Shown: in pieces, positions 35,194-45,388 of the stretch
Layout: each line of letters opens with the position of its first letter
Numbering within the stretch: the stretch's first letter is position 1
NCBI RefSeq assembly: GCF_003865345.1
Contig: NZ_RMVE01000007.1
Span: 41,237-105,236 of the forward strand
DNA from: Nonlabens xiamenensis
GTDB lineage: Bacteria; Bacteroidota; Bacteroidia; Flavobacteriales; Flavobacteriaceae
DNA length: 64,000 bases
Direction of reading: 5' to 3'
Position numbers and translations under genes: made by a program
The notes under the pieces: generated by a model
Told to the model about the DNA's origin: nothing
Database searches by the model: none
The model's input: only the letters and a program-made list of their open reading frames with translations

Positions 35194-36450
35194 TTAAATT
35201 TCTGTCGCGCTTACATTTAGACGACTAAGGTCTTCCCAAAAGGACTTATAACTCTTAGTAACTACCTGGGCATCCTTTACAATGATGTCAGTTCGACAAA
35301 CTAAGGGAGCAAAGGCCATCGCCATCCGATGATCTTGGAATGTATCCACCACAACCCTATCATTAAATGGGGATGCGGTCGGAAAATTGAGTTTAATTTC
35401 CTTATCCGTGGTAGTTATTTCGCTTTCGCGAAAGCGAGAACCTACGAGCTTCATGGCTTCAATACGATCCGTTTCTTTAATCTTTAAGGTATGAAGTCCA
35501 GTCAGGTGCGCATTGACACCAAGGCCCAAACAGGTGGCAAAAACCGTTTGTGCCTGATCTGGTTCATGCGTCATATCCAACATAAACAGATCAGGAAGTT
35601 CCTTTTCTGTTTTGGTCAATACGATTTGCTCCCCTTGGTGTTCCGTAGTTACACCAAAAGAGGTGTAGATACCAGCCAACGCACGATCACCCTGTAAGGA
35701 ATCCTCGAGGAAACTGGAAATAGAAATGGTATATCCAGGATCTTGGAGGGCTGTCCAGGCGTACCAATAACCAGCACTACTCCAATCACTTTCTATCTTT
35801 GCATTGGTCTGGCCAGCAGTTTCTAGTGATTTTACAACAATGGTTTCCAAACGATCGACCTGAGTGGCAGACCAATGCACGTCTACCCCTAATTCTTGTA
35901 AAATACGAACCGTCATTTCTAAATATGGTCGTGAGGTTAGCGCTGTCTTTAGTTTCAACAGCAGACCATACTCAAAGGTAGGAGCCATCAACAGCAAGGC
36001 TGTAAGGTACTGACTGGAAACACTCCCGTCCATAGTGAGCTCTCCTCCCAACAATTTTTTCCCTTTAATCGATAGCGGTGGGTAACCTTCTTTTTCCAAA
36101 TACTTAATATCTGCACCCAATTCTCTCAAAGCCTCCACTAAAATACCGATGGGCCGTTGCTTCATGCGATCGCTTCCAGTAAGACTGATCTGTCTTCCTG
36201 GCTGACAAGCAAAATAGGCGGTACCAAATCGCATGGCCGTCCCTGCGTGACCTATATCCAGTACTTCATCCTTACTGTACAACACTTGTTTTAAATGGTG
36301 GGAGTCATCACTATCTGACAAATTATGGATTTGAATTTGTTGATAAATAGCTTGCAGGATGAGCCATCTATTGGACTCACTTTTTGAGCCCGATATCCTG
36401 AGGTGCCTCCCTGAAGGGGGAGAATCTAACTGTTCAAGTTTTATATCCAT
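35194..36450 (-). CDS. aroA: 3-phosphoshikimate 1-carboxyvinyltransferase (EPSP synthase)
   Basis: A 418-residue EPSP synthase. It has GSKSESNRW near the N terminus, GHAGTAMRF, RMKQRPIG, SSQYLTALL, IKETDRIEAM and DHRMAMAFAP. It joins phosphoenolpyruvate to shikimate 3-phosphate, the step before chorismate. Length is normal. It starts 3 bp after the MazG-like stop. A palindrome copy encodes FRES (GSRFRESEI, bases 35420-35437) in the loop after the ETDR motif. Confidence 0.95.
   Translation of the reverse strand: MDIKLEQLDSPPSGRHLRISGSKSESNRWLILQAIYQQIQIHNLSDSDDSHHLKQVLYSKDEVLDIGHAGTAMRFGTAYFACQPGRQISLTGSDRMKQRPIGILVEALRELGADIKYLEKEGYPPLSIKGKKLLGGELTMDGSVSSQYLTALLLMAPTFEYGLLLKLKTALTSRPYLEMTVRILQELGVDVHWSATQVDRLETIVVKSLETAGQTNAKIESDWSSAGYWYAWTALQDPGYTISISSFLEDSLQGDRALAGIYTSFGVTTEHQGEQIVLTKTEKELPDLFMLDMTHEPDQAQTVFATCLGLGVNAHLTGLHTLKIKETDRIEAMKLVGSRFRESEITTTDKEIKLNFPTASPFNDRVVVDTFQDHRMAMAFAPLVCRTDIIVKDAQVVTKSYKSFWEDLSRLNVSATEI
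35420..35437. repeat. Palindrome copy 9 (inside aroA)
   Basis: TCGCTTTCGCGAAAGCGA, 18 bp, read as FRES. Confidence 0.95.
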
Positions 36451-36453
36451 GAC

Positions 36454-36783
36454 TCAGGATTTTAATTTGTCATTGTTGTGATGTCGATCGTGATCTCGCC
36501 TTGTCTTGAGCTCCATTTTTTTCTGAAAAGCTTCCTCCAGATCAGTCCCTGTTTGATTAGCGAGACAGAGTACTACAAATAGTACATCGGCCAGTTCTTC
36601 CCCCAGATCCTTATCTCTATCGCTCTCTTTTTCACTTTGCTCTCCATACCTTCTTGCGATAATTCGGGCCACCTCTCCTACCTCCTCGGTTAGCTGAGCC
36701 ATATTGGTCAGCTCATTGAAGTATCTGACCCCATGGTCTGCAATCCATTGATCAACTTGTTCCTGTGATTTTTTGATGCTCAT
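36454..36783 (-). CDS. MazG-like nucleotide pyrophosphohydrolase
   Basis: A 109-residue all-alpha NTP-PPase. The acidic helices typical of the fold are present: TEEVGEVARII and DLGEELADVLFVVLCLA. These bind magnesium and hydrolyse nucleoside triphosphates to monophosphates, often as house-cleaning. It lies 3 bp before aroA and 3 bp after the DUF3857 gene on the same strand. The natural substrate is unknown. Confidence 0.88.
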   Translation of the reverse strand: MSIKKSQEQVDQWIADHGVRYFNELTNMAQLTEEVGEVARIIARRYGEQSEKESDRDKDLGEELADVLFVVLCLANQTGTDLEEAFQKKMELKTRRDHDRHHNNDKLKS

Positions 36784-36786
36784 AGG

Positions 36787-38766
36787 TCATATCTTTTTCA
36801 GCACAATTTTTTCTGCATCCAAATCTACGATGGAAATAAAGAACTCTCTCCAAGAGGGATAAAGATCTGGCATGACCAAACTCTGGGTCATTTCAAATTC
36901 TGCTCTTATATTAACAGCTCCTGGGGTTAAACTGGTGTAATAGGAGTAACTTCCGATATTATCGCCAAAAACAAGCTTTTTAGACTCTGGAAGTGATTCG
37001 ACTTCGTAGCCTTCTGGTATGTCTATATTTACGATGGTCTTGGTCAGAAATGGATATCTCAAATCCACAGGTAGGTTCCTTTCTTTTTTCTTAAATGGGT
37101 TTTCATCGTTCGCCTCAAACAACAAAGGAGTGAGATAGATCTTGTCCCCAATCTTTTCGGCCGCGTCTTTATAAGTTAGATTATACTTAAAGGTAATGGG
37201 ACTCGACTTAGTTTCATAACCGTCGACTTTTAAATCAGATATGTTGAGGTTTTGAGCATCATCAACGAGCATTTTTTTTAATTTATCTTTTTGTCCAGAA
37301 GTCTCATTTCTGGTATGATAAGCCCGGTAATCGGTTTGTCTTCTTTGGACAGCCCCCTTTGCGACGAGGTCATCATCTAAGCTTAAATTCATCATGATTA
37401 ACTCCTTGGTCGGATTCTCACTCATTAATGAGACCCAGCTAGACTGACCACCTTCCTTGATCACCCTTCCTTGCCAGTTGAGCGCTCTGACCGGCAATAA
37501 GTTTGGAGCTGCATTAGGTTCTGTTGCGTCTAATAGGATTAAGCCTTTTTCAGATTGCACGCTCGCTATCACATAGTTAAAACCATCTTGTGTAGGGAAT
37601 AAAGGAATTCCATGAGATTTTGAGCTGAGAAGCACTGGGTATGAAGTGAGTCCTGCTTCTTTAAAAGCTGCAATCAGGAATAAATTAATGTCAGCTACGT
37701 TTCCAGCACCTTCTTTATATGCCTCTTTGATCCCTTTACGAGCGAACTTTCCATAATAGCCGTCCCACTTTATTTTAGACTTGACCATTTCATAAATCAC
37801 CATCATTTTTTCCTGATCAGAAGTCACACCATAAAGTAAGGCCTCCAGCTCGTCCCTGAAAAATCTGGTATTTTTAAGCTGATCCCCAAAGTTGGGATGA
37901 TCCAATATTTTTTTTGAAACATCCTCCCAACTGGAAGCAAAATTCTCATAGGGCTCTTGCGGGAATCTGCTACCAGATAACTCAATGATCATTTTTGCCC
38001 TATAATTCTCCAGACTTCCAGACATGGGTTCTGGGGTCAAGGCCGGCACATTGTTAGTATCCAAGCTAAGTATTTCATTCCTTGCAGTCCTGTTTGAAGC
38101 TGCTCCCGTCTGGGCACCGTTTCCTACAAAAAAGGTTTGATTTCCCGAAGTTTTGTCAAAACTAGGGAGATAATTGGCCCTCGGATTAAACATGACATTG
38201 TAGACATAATACTCTAACATCTCTACCTTGACATGCAGGTTGGCTATAGGGATAGTATATTGTAAATCTATATCGTCAATGCTAGGAAATGGAGACCTGA
38301 TCGTGTATTCGTATTCTACAATAGAACCTATATTCACGTTGGGCATGGTAAAACTTTCTTGTTTCCAAACATCATCCAGATCCTCTTCAAAAGTCCCTGA
38401 TCTTCTCAACTTGGTTTTTTTGACTTTACCATCGACCATGGTGTAAGTCGCCCCCTTCAAACCTGTCATCTTTTCTTTGGTTCGATTGTTTTTGTTATAC
38501 AAACGCACCTGGTGGGTAGCATATTCCAAACCTTTCTCACTATTGATTTTGATACGTTCTTGCACGTTACGCAGTTGGGAAAAGCCTTCCCCTGGAACAT
38601 ATTCAAACCGAACTTCCACACTGCGATAGATCACATGGGCATCCTGATCACCCTCCACACTTGGTATCTCAAAATCGAGCTTACTTACATCACCATAGTC
38701 CAGGTCCTGGGCATTGGAAATGTAGGCTATAGCAACTATCGCTAAAAATAAAAATCTGTACTTCAT
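36787..38766 (-). CDS. Secreted DUF3857 protein with inactive-looking transglutaminase domain
   Basis: A 659-residue protein with a signal peptide (1-19), a DUF3857 domain (about 45-200), a transglutaminase-like core (about 290-400) and a C-terminal beta domain. In active transglutaminase cores the motif is YGDCK; here the matching segment is GAGNVADINLF, so the catalytic Cys is missing. This variant is common in Bacteroidota. It overlaps the related upstream gene by 4 bp, and the two proteins probably act together in the periplasm. Function unknown. Confidence 0.82.
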   Translation of the reverse strand: MKYRFLFLAIVAIAYISNAQDLDYGDVSKLDFEIPSVEGDQDAHVIYRSVEVRFEYVPGEGFSQLRNVQERIKINSEKGLEYATHQVRLYNKNNRTKEKMTGLKGATYTMVDGKVKKTKLRRSGTFEEDLDDVWKQESFTMPNVNIGSIVEYEYTIRSPFPSIDDIDLQYTIPIANLHVKVEMLEYYVYNVMFNPRANYLPSFDKTSGNQTFFVGNGAQTGAASNRTARNEILSLDTNNVPALTPEPMSGSLENYRAKMIIELSGSRFPQEPYENFASSWEDVSKKILDHPNFGDQLKNTRFFRDELEALLYGVTSDQEKMMVIYEMVKSKIKWDGYYGKFARKGIKEAYKEGAGNVADINLFLIAAFKEAGLTSYPVLLSSKSHGIPLFPTQDGFNYVIASVQSEKGLILLDATEPNAAPNLLPVRALNWQGRVIKEGGQSSWVSLMSENPTKELIMMNLSLDDDLVAKGAVQRRQTDYRAYHTRNETSGQKDKLKKMLVDDAQNLNISDLKVDGYETKSSPITFKYNLTYKDAAEKIGDKIYLTPLLFEANDENPFKKKERNLPVDLRYPFLTKTIVNIDIPEGYEVESLPESKKLVFGDNIGSYSYYTSLTPGAVNIRAEFEMTQSLVMPDLYPSWREFFISIVDLDAEKIVLKKI

Positions 38767-40673
38767 ATCGTTTTAATTACGGCCTTTCTGTTATCACTTT
38801 TTACTATCTCTGCGCGGAATTTTCTAAATTCCTCATATTCTTCTTTTGCATATTGACCATTATTGATTTTGAGGTAGCGGTAAGCTTGTATATTACCTGA
38901 CTCATTCTTCTCAAATCTAGATTCGTACCGACCAAATTTTGTTTCCAAGTGAATGGGTTCAGGCAAGGCATCTATAGCCATACCTTCATCCAATTTAATC
39001 TCATAGGTATCTTCATCTATATAGCCTCTTTCAATGACAAGATCATACTTCCGGTTGTCATAGGCCTCAGGAAGAACATCATTATGATTAAAAATTAAAG
39101 GCGAAAAGAGAAAAAGATTCCCTGCCTTTGAAGCAAATTTTCTGATCGACAAATCCAGCTGTTCCCGAAAGATCGCCCTCTCATCATCTCGTTGAAATTC
39201 TTTGGATACAACTTCTAACCCATTGATGTCTCCCCACTGCTGTTGATACACACGATCAGCTTTGTTATCATCCAACTCCCTGAGACCTTCCCTAAGCTGA
39301 AACTGATAACCTTGGGTTTGAATCTTAATCTTAGCATCTGCACTTCCATCTTTGTTAAGTTGAATACTGATATCGGATGTTTGTGTATTTTCTTCTGTAG
39401 GGTAGGCCGTGGTGTGTACAATCCTTCCCCCATCCTTATTCACAACCAATGCATCCCGATCATCAGTCCAGCCTGCGATATAACCAAATGGATTGGTTTT
39501 GCTGGTGCATTCCAGCCACACATCTTCCTGATTATCCAGCTGAGGCAAGTATAGTACAACATGATTACCTTGAGTGGAGCTGAAATCCTTGTCAATATTC
39601 TTGATACCTCTATCACCATAAATTACTGCATATTCGGCTTTAACGCCCACGGTTTCCATGAGTGCCCTGGTATAATTACTTAACCCCTTACAATCTCCGT
39701 AGGCCATTTTATGAACCTCATCAGCCTCAATAGGTTTCCAACCACCTATACCTACTTGAACACTGATATATCGAGAGCGATCCTGCATGAATTGATATAT
39801 CAACTTAGCTTTTTCCCTTTCGGTCTTTGCATTGGCTGTAAGCGCCAATACTTCTTCTTTTACAGCTTGGTCCAACTCACCCACATCAGACAACAGTTCG
39901 TCGTGCATCCATTTACCGAATGTTTGCCAATCTTTATTAGTTCCTTCAACGCCTTCCATCTTAAAATGCTCTAAAGCAATCTTAACCTGAGGACCGAATG
40001 TGAGGAATTCAGGACTGTAGTCTTGGGGTTGTATCGCTGGAATATTTGTAGCGCTGTAGGACAAGTTCCCTAGTTTCTCAATATTATAATCTTCCAGATT
40101 GGACTCCTTTACTTTGATAACCTCATCCGCATCATTGATCACTTTAAAGTGGGAGGATTGGGTACTGGCATAGTAATAATTCAAAGGCGTCCAGCTGGGT
40201 AAAAAGGCAGTGCTTTTGAACTTAACTTTGGATGTAAAATGAAAAGTGATAGGATATTGTCGTGGGATATATCTCAGAAATTTGACCCTACTATCACTGT
40301 ACAAGGTACCGTTGGACACCGCACTTTCTTCTACAAAATCTCTTTCCTTTATTTCAGTCAATTCGTTTCCGTCGCTATCATATACGATGACGTTCAAATC
40401 ACGGATGGAAGTCTGGTCGTCAAAAAATTGATGAGCCAGGACATCTCCCATTCCAGATTCATTGCGGACAGTAACAATCCTGTCGCGCTCCACTGTGACT
40501 TGATCGTAGCTTTCAATATGGACGGTGACTTCATCCTTCCTGATGATGGCATTGGCATCTTCGATCAGCTCGACTGGAATGGAAGAATAGGTAAGATAAT
40601 CAGGTTCCTGACCGAAACCAACGGCAGCAACCAGTATGCCCCATATAAGGGCGGGTTGGCGGAAATTACTCAT
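38763..40673 (-). CDS. Secreted DUF3857/transglutaminase-like protein
   Basis: A 636-residue protein with a signal peptide at MSNFRQPALIWGILVAAVGFG. It has a DUF3857 domain, then a transglutaminase core in which the nucleophile Cys is present (AYGDCKGLSNY) with a candidate His in GNHVVLYLP. It may be an active protease or cross-linker in the periplasm; the substrate is unknown. The frame opens at a TTG 18 bp earlier, but the ATG at 40673 starts the signal peptide. It is followed, with a 4-bp overlap, by the Cys-less paralogue. Confidence 0.83.
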   Translation of the reverse strand: MSNFRQPALIWGILVAAVGFGQEPDYLTYSSIPVELIEDANAIIRKDEVTVHIESYDQVTVERDRIVTVRNESGMGDVLAHQFFDDQTSIRDLNVIVYDSDGNELTEIKERDFVEESAVSNGTLYSDSRVKFLRYIPRQYPITFHFTSKVKFKSTAFLPSWTPLNYYYASTQSSHFKVINDADEVIKVKESNLEDYNIEKLGNLSYSATNIPAIQPQDYSPEFLTFGPQVKIALEHFKMEGVEGTNKDWQTFGKWMHDELLSDVGELDQAVKEEVLALTANAKTEREKAKLIYQFMQDRSRYISVQVGIGGWKPIEADEVHKMAYGDCKGLSNYTRALMETVGVKAEYAVIYGDRGIKNIDKDFSSTQGNHVVLYLPQLDNQEDVWLECTSKTNPFGYIAGWTDDRDALVVNKDGGRIVHTTAYPTEENTQTSDISIQLNKDGSADAKIKIQTQGYQFQLREGLRELDDNKADRVYQQQWGDINGLEVVSKEFQRDDERAIFREQLDLSIRKFASKAGNLFLFSPLIFNHNDVLPEAYDNRKYDLVIERGYIDEDTYEIKLDEGMAIDALPEPIHLETKFGRYESRFEKNESGNIQAYRYLKINNGQYAKEEYEEFRKFRAEIVKSDNRKAVIKTI

Positions 40674-40756
40674 AATCACAAATAAAGCCAAAAAAAGCTA
40701 TAGCGACAACTTCTTAACGGTTTGTTAAACTTGAAATGCTACTTTATCGATAATTA

Positions 40757-41209
40757 CTATTCCTTCCGTTTAGAATCCATCACAATAGTGACTGGACCGT
40801 CATTGGTCAGAGCTACTTGCATATCTGCACCAAAAACTCCTGTCGCTAGTGGACGTCCCAGCTTTCGCGAAAGCGATGCGACAAAAGCGTCGTATAAAGG
40901 AATGGCGCTTAAAGGTTTTGCAGCCTTGATAAAACTAGGCCGATTTCCCTTTCTCGTGCTAGCCATTAATGTAAATTGTGAGATCACCATGGCATCCCCA
41001 TCTGTATCGGCCAGGCTCAAATTCATTTTACCATTTTCATCAGAAAATAGGCGCATACCTGCGATCTTAGCGACCAGCCAATCCACATCTTCTTTGGAAT
41101 CCTCTTCTTCAACACCCAATAGAATCAACAAACCTTTACCAATAGCTGCATGCTCTTTGTCTTCGATGGTTACCTGAGCCTGGGATACGCGTTGCAATAC
41201 GACTCTCAT
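40757..41209 (-). CDS. dtd: D-aminoacyl-tRNA deacylase
   Basis: A 150-residue DTD with the two signature motifs SQFTLMAST and NDGPVTI. It removes D-amino acids, and glycine from tRNA-Ala, from mischarged tRNAs in the cytoplasm. It overlaps the rsgA stop by 4 bp, so the two are translationally coupled. A palindrome copy encodes LSRK ([10 protein letters not shown]) at bases 40861-40874. Confidence 0.95.
   Translation of the reverse strand: MRVVLQRVSQAQVTIEDKEHAAIGKGLLILLGVEEEDSKEDVDWLVAKIAGMRLFSDENGKMNLSLADTDGDAMVISQFTLMASTRKGNRPSFIKAAKPLSAIPLYDAFVASLSRKLGRPLATGVFGADMQVALTNDGPVTIVMDSKRKE
40861..40874. repeat. Palindrome copy 10 (inside dtd)
   Basis: GCTTTCGCGAAAGC, read as LSRK. Confidence 0.95.
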
Positions 41210-42213
41210 GATGGCAAGGCGTGTTTATCCTGTCGATAATTATCTTCATCGCCTGTGACAATCTGCACATAACTCTCATACCTACTGAGCATGATATCTC
41301 CCGACTCCACAGCTTCTTTAATCGCACATTTGGGTTCTTCTAGGTGCAAACAATTATGAAATTTGCAGTCCTGCTTTAAAGCAAATATTTCAGGGAAATA
41401 ATCACCGACCTCTTCCTTTTCCATATCCACCACACCGAATCCCTTGATTCCTGGAGTATCAATCAATCTCGCCCCAAAATCCAAATCAAACATCTCTGCA
41501 AAAGTGGTCGTGTGTTGACCTTGGCGATGCTGATCAGAAATCTCCTTGGTTTTCAGATTTAGTCCTGGCTGGATAGCATTGGCGAGCGTACTCTTTCCAG
41601 CGCCGCTATGTCCAGCAAACATGCTGGTGGCACCTTCCATTTTTGATTTGACCTGATTAACATTTTTACCATCGGCCGCACTGATGGCCAGACATTCATA
41701 ACCTATAGATTTGTACAAAGCCATTAAGTATCTGACTTGATCCAACTCGGTCATGGTAAGCATTTCCTCGCCGGTATCCGGATCCAGAGTGACAACATCC
41801 TGGTCATCATTGTAAGTATCTACTTTATTAAAAGTCAAGACTACAGGAATATGGTAGGCCTCGGCCGTCACCAAAAACCTATCGATAAAGCTGGTAAAGG
41901 TTGGTGGGTTGTTCAACGTCACCAATAAAAATACCTGATCTATATTGGCGGCAATGATATGGGTTTGTTTAGACAGATTGACCGATTTCCTGACGATATA
42001 ATTTTCGCGTTCATGAATCTCATGAATAATTCCGATCTCTTCATCTCCTTTGGTTTCTGTTTCAAAATCTACACGGTCGCCCACCGCTACCGGATTGGTA
42101 CTCTTGATACCTTTTAAACGGAACTTTCCCTTGATCCGACAGGAATAAAACTGCCCGTCGCTTCCCTTGACCTCGTACCAGCTTCCGGTGGATCTGTAAA
42201 CCGTACCCGTCAT
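41206..42213 (-). CDS. rsgA: Small ribosomal subunit biogenesis GTPase RsgA
   Basis: A 335-residue circularly permuted GTPase. It has an N-terminal OB fold ([16 protein letters not shown]), G4 (FNKVD) before G1 (GHSGAGKST) and G3 (DTPG), then a C-terminal zinc region with CxxxxCxH-type spacing ([10 protein letters not shown]). It checks 30S maturation. It is coupled to dtd. A -7 element (TATTTTTG, 42248-42241 minus) upstream suggests an internal promoter inside the aromatic gene run. Confidence 0.96.
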   Translation of the reverse strand: MTGTVYRSTGSWYEVKGSDGQFYSCRIKGKFRLKGIKSTNPVAVGDRVDFETETKGDEEIGIIHEIHERENYIVRKSVNLSKQTHIIAANIDQVFLLVTLNNPPTFTSFIDRFLVTAEAYHIPVVLTFNKVDTYNDDQDVVTLDPDTGEEMLTMTELDQVRYLMALYKSIGYECLAISAADGKNVNQVKSKMEGATSMFAGHSGAGKSTLANAIQPGLNLKTKEISDQHRQGQHTTTFAEMFDLDFGARLIDTPGIKGFGVVDMEKEEVGDYFPEIFALKQDCKFHNCLHLEEPKCAIKEAVESGDIMLSRYESYVQIVTGDEDNYRQDKHALPS

Positions 42214-42240
42214 TTAAACCGTGTTTTCAACCTCATTACA

Positions 42241-42248
42241 CAAAAATA
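42241..42248 (-). promoter_or_regulatory. Possible internal -7 element before rsgA
   Basis: TATTTTTG on the minus strand, in the 85-bp gap between the DAHP synthase gene and rsgA. It could uncouple rsgA-dtd from aromatic control. Confidence 0.4.
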
Positions 42249-42298
42249 GGTGTTTTCAATCATCGGTAGGAAATTACCCGTTGAACAAAATACGGCAA

Positions 42299-43381
42299 TT
42301 ACCCATTGATCACTTTCTCCTGATGATTGATCGATTCTTGGTGAACGGCTTTAAACACGCGCAGTATAAATTCTTCACTAAGCCCATGCTGCTCCCCTTC
42401 CAAGATCATTTTACCCAAAATCTCATTCCATCGTTTAGATTGTAAAACGGCCACATTGCGCTCTTTTTTAAGTACACCAATCGCATCAGCAGTTTTCATG
42501 CGTTTCCCCAGGGTCTCAATGATGGAATTGTCCAACACGTCAATTTGCGTTCGCAACTGACCCAATTTTGATTGATATCCTGCCTCATCATCCTGCTCCT
42601 TTCTGATACGCAAGTCTTTGAATATTTGTAGCAAGGTGGTTGGTGTCACTTGTTGAGCAGCATCACTCCAGGCATTGTCAGGGTCGTGGTGTGTTTCAAT
42701 CATCAAGCCATCGTAATTCAAATCTAAGGCAGTTTGAGAAACATCAAAGATCATATCTCTTTTCCCTGTAATATGTGAAGGATCGCAGATCAATGGTATA
42801 TCTGGATATCTGGTTTGAAAGTCAACGGCCAACTGCCACTCCGGATTGTTGCGGTATCTACTTTTATCATAGGTAGAAAAGCCACGATGAATCACTCCCA
42901 GATTTTTAATATTGGCGGTATGAAAACGTTCCAAAGCACCTATCCATAACGCCAGGTCCGGATTCACAGGATTCTTAACCAACACCACTTTATCCGTTCC
43001 TTCCAATGCATCAGCAATTTCTTGAACGATAAAAGGGCTCACGGTAGATCGGGCTCCAATCCACAATAGATCAATATCGTGTTCCAGTGCCAGCTCCACA
43101 TGAGCGCGATTGGCCACCTCGGTAGCTGTAAGTAGTCCGGTTTCCTCTTTGGCTTTTTGCAACCATTTGAGTCCGATGGCGCCAACACCCTCAAAATTAC
43201 CTGGACGAGTTCTGGGTTTCCATATCCCAGCTCTGAGATATGTCACATCACTATCCTTTAATTCATTGGCAATCCTGAGCACTTGATCCTCTGTCTCTGC
43301 ACTACATGGCCCTGCGATCACCAGTGGATGCTCCAATTCATGGGCATCTAACCAGTTTCTGAATTCCTTTTTATTTTCCAT
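42299..43381 (-). CDS. Bifunctional DAHP synthase / chorismate mutase
   Basis: A 360-residue fusion. Residues 1 to about 255 are a type I beta (AroG/KdsA-like) DAHP synthase with AGPCSAE, RAGIWKPRT, LVKNP, GVIHRGFS and CDPSHITG. Residues about 265-355 are an AroQ-type chorismate mutase (LRTQIDVLDNSI, KRMKTADAIGVLK). It thus makes both the first shikimate-pathway step and the branch to prephenate. It overlaps tyrA by 11 bp. The mutase domain probably also mediates feedback by prephenate, as in related fusions; this is inference. Confidence 0.94.
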   Translation of the reverse strand: MENKKEFRNWLDAHELEHPLVIAGPCSAETEDQVLRIANELKDSDVTYLRAGIWKPRTRPGNFEGVGAIGLKWLQKAKEETGLLTATEVANRAHVELALEHDIDLLWIGARSTVSPFIVQEIADALEGTDKVVLVKNPVNPDLALWIGALERFHTANIKNLGVIHRGFSTYDKSRYRNNPEWQLAVDFQTRYPDIPLICDPSHITGKRDMIFDVSQTALDLNYDGLMIETHHDPDNAWSDAAQQVTPTTLLQIFKDLRIRKEQDDEAGYQSKLGQLRTQIDVLDNSIIETLGKRMKTADAIGVLKKERNVAVLQSKRWNEILGKMILEGEQHGLSEEFILRVFKAVHQESINHQEKVING

Positions 43382-44231
43382 TTTCCATTCCTTTTAATAT
43401 GGTTCTGATTCTATTGGTTTGTTCCATATCCTCAAATATGGCATTAAAGTCATTGTTTTTTACGCTTTCGCGAAAGCGGGATAAATTGGCGATATAACCG
43501 TCTAGGCTATCCAGTACATGCTCCCTATTCTGGGCAAATATGGGCGTCCACATGGCAGGCGAACTCTTGGCGAGTCGCACTGTACTTTCAAATCCGCTGC
43601 CTGCCAAATCAAAAATATCCCGTTCATTCTCCTCTTCCTGGATCACGGTTTTCCCCAACATAAAGCTGGAGATATGGGATAAGTGTGACACATAAGCAAT
43701 ATGTCGATCATGGGCAGCTGGGGTCATATAACGCACCCGCATACCTAAATGTTCAAATATCTCTTTGGCACGTTCTTGCAAGGCAAAGGCGGTTTGCTCT
43801 ACCTCGCATACAATCATGGTTTTTTGACCAAACAAACCTTTATGCGCTGCCTGCGGACCTGAAAACTCAGTTCCAGCAATCGGATGGGCAGCCATAAAAT
43901 GGCGTCGATGAGCGTGGCCTCTGACTGTCTTACAAATTGCTTCCTTGGTAGAGCCAACATCCATCACCAGAGACTGCTCTCCTATTTGATCCAAAACCTT
44001 TGGCAACAGTTGTACCGTTGCATCAACGGGTATGGCAATCACCACCAGATCTGCGGCTGACAGCACTTCCATTCCAGACACTAGGTCTATTAGACCCAAT
44101 TCTTTTGCTTTAGCAGCATGTTGCTTATCAGCATCGATCCCATGAAATACGGCAGATGGGTAAGCTTCTCGCAAATCCAACATCATTGATCCACCTATCA
44201 ATCCTGTGCCTATGAGAACGATCTGCTTCAT
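43371..44231 (-). CDS. tyrA: Prephenate dehydrogenase
   Basis: A 286-residue NAD-dependent enzyme with GTGLIGGS at residues 7-14, DVGSTK and AAHPIAGTE. It converts prephenate to 4-hydroxyphenylpyruvate on the tyrosine branch. It overlaps the aminotransferase upstream by 4 bp and the DAHP synthase gene downstream by 11 bp. A palindrome copy encodes FRES near the C terminus (LSRFRESVKNN). Confidence 0.94.
   Translation of the reverse strand: MKQIVLIGTGLIGGSMMLDLREAYPSAVFHGIDADKQHAAKAKELGLIDLVSGMEVLSAADLVVIAIPVDATVQLLPKVLDQIGEQSLVMDVGSTKEAICKTVRGHAHRRHFMAAHPIAGTEFSGPQAAHKGLFGQKTMIVCEVEQTAFALQERAKEIFEHLGMRVRYMTPAAHDRHIAYVSHLSHISSFMLGKTVIQEEENERDIFDLAGSGFESTVRLAKSSPAMWTPIFAQNREHVLDSLDGYIANLSRFRESVKNNDFNAIFEDMEQTNRIRTILKGMENGK
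43463..43478. repeat. Palindrome copy 11 (inside tyrA)
   Basis: CGCTTTCGCGAAAGCG, read as FRES. Confidence 0.95.
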
Positions 44232-45388
44232 ATCTCAACGGTTTTTTTCAAACGCTGGTTGATTTCATCGATACTTTCTTCATCAATACACAAAGAAAAT
44301 CGAACGTATCCACGGCCATTGCTACCAAAAATGCTTCCAGGAGCAATAAAAATATGATGTTCATGAAGCAACCGATCTACAAATTTTTTATCGTCTAGAT
44401 CGTTGTTGAGAGCACACCAGACAAACAAACCTCCTTGTTGCTCTAGCACCTTTACATCCAATTTACCAGCAACTTCTATCATCTTGCGGCGTCTGCTGGC
44501 ATAAATCTCATCTTGCCTGAGCATCCAGGATGGATCAGTTTCCAAGGCTGCAATGGCTCCCTTTTGGATCGCATAAAACATCCCGCTGTCCATATTGGTC
44601 TTCACTTTTAATATTTCCTTTAAAAAAACAGGATTACCAGAGAGCATTCCTACACGCCAACCAGCCATATTAAAAGTTTTGGAGACAGAATTGAGCTCCA
44701 GGGCAATCTCCATTGACCCCTTCACTTGGTGAATACTATGCTTATCAGGGTAACCTACACAACTGTACGGATTGTCATTAACGATCAGGATTTGGTGTTT
44801 TTTTCCAAAATCTATCAGCTTGCTGAACAACTCGTTTGTGGCAGGTGCGCCTGTGGGCATGTGCGGGTAATTCACCCACATGATTTTTACATTGGACAGA
44901 TCCATTTGCTCCAGTTCATCCAGATCCGGCAACCAATTATTTTCTGCTGTCAGCGCATAAGGAATAGCGGTAGCCTCACATAATTCGGTGGCGCTAGTAT
45001 AGGTCGGGTAACCAGGATTGGGCAACAACACCGCATCGCCAGGATTTAAAAAAGCCATAGAAATATGCAAGATACCTTCTTTACTCCCCATTAAAGGCAT
45101 AATGTCTGAAACGGGATTGAGCTTTACTCCATAATGACGCTTGTAAAAGGTGGAAATGGCCTCTCTTAATTCAGGTAAACCCAAATAACTTTGATAACCG
45201 TGGGCTTTGTTGTCCCCCAAAGCTTTAGTCAAGGCTGGTACGACTTGTGGCGGTGGAAGCAAATCAGGATTACCGATTCCAGCATTAATTACTGGTAAAC
45301 CCTGGTCAATCATGGCTTTCACCTCACGCAATTTAGCAGAGAAGTAGTATTCCTGCACCGAGTTCAATCTGTGGGCTGTTTTGATCAT
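44228..45388 (-). CDS. Class I/II PLP aminotransferase (aromatic/prephenate pathway)
   Basis: A 386-residue fold-type I aminotransferase. It has NAGIGNPD near the N terminus, PNPGYPTY, NDNPYS and the PLP lysine in NSVSKTFNMAGWR, plus a C-terminal RFSLC arginine motif. By position between pheA and tyrA, with 4-bp overlaps on both sides, it should transaminate phenylpyruvate, 4-hydroxyphenylpyruvate or prephenate. The exact keto acid is not decided by the sequence. Confidence 0.9.
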   Translation of the reverse strand: MIKTAHRLNSVQEYYFSAKLREVKAMIDQGLPVINAGIGNPDLLPPPQVVPALTKALGDNKAHGYQSYLGLPELREAISTFYKRHYGVKLNPVSDIMPLMGSKEGILHISMAFLNPGDAVLLPNPGYPTYTSATELCEATAIPYALTAENNWLPDLDELEQMDLSNVKIMWVNYPHMPTGAPATNELFSKLIDFGKKHQILIVNDNPYSCVGYPDKHSIHQVKGSMEIALELNSVSKTFNMAGWRVGMLSGNPVFLKEILKVKTNMDSGMFYAIQKGAIAALETDPSWMLRQDEIYASRRRKMIEVAGKLDVKVLEQQGGLFVWCALNNDLDDKKFVDRLLHEHHIFIAPGSIFGSNGRGYVRFSLCIDEESIDEINQRLKKTVEI

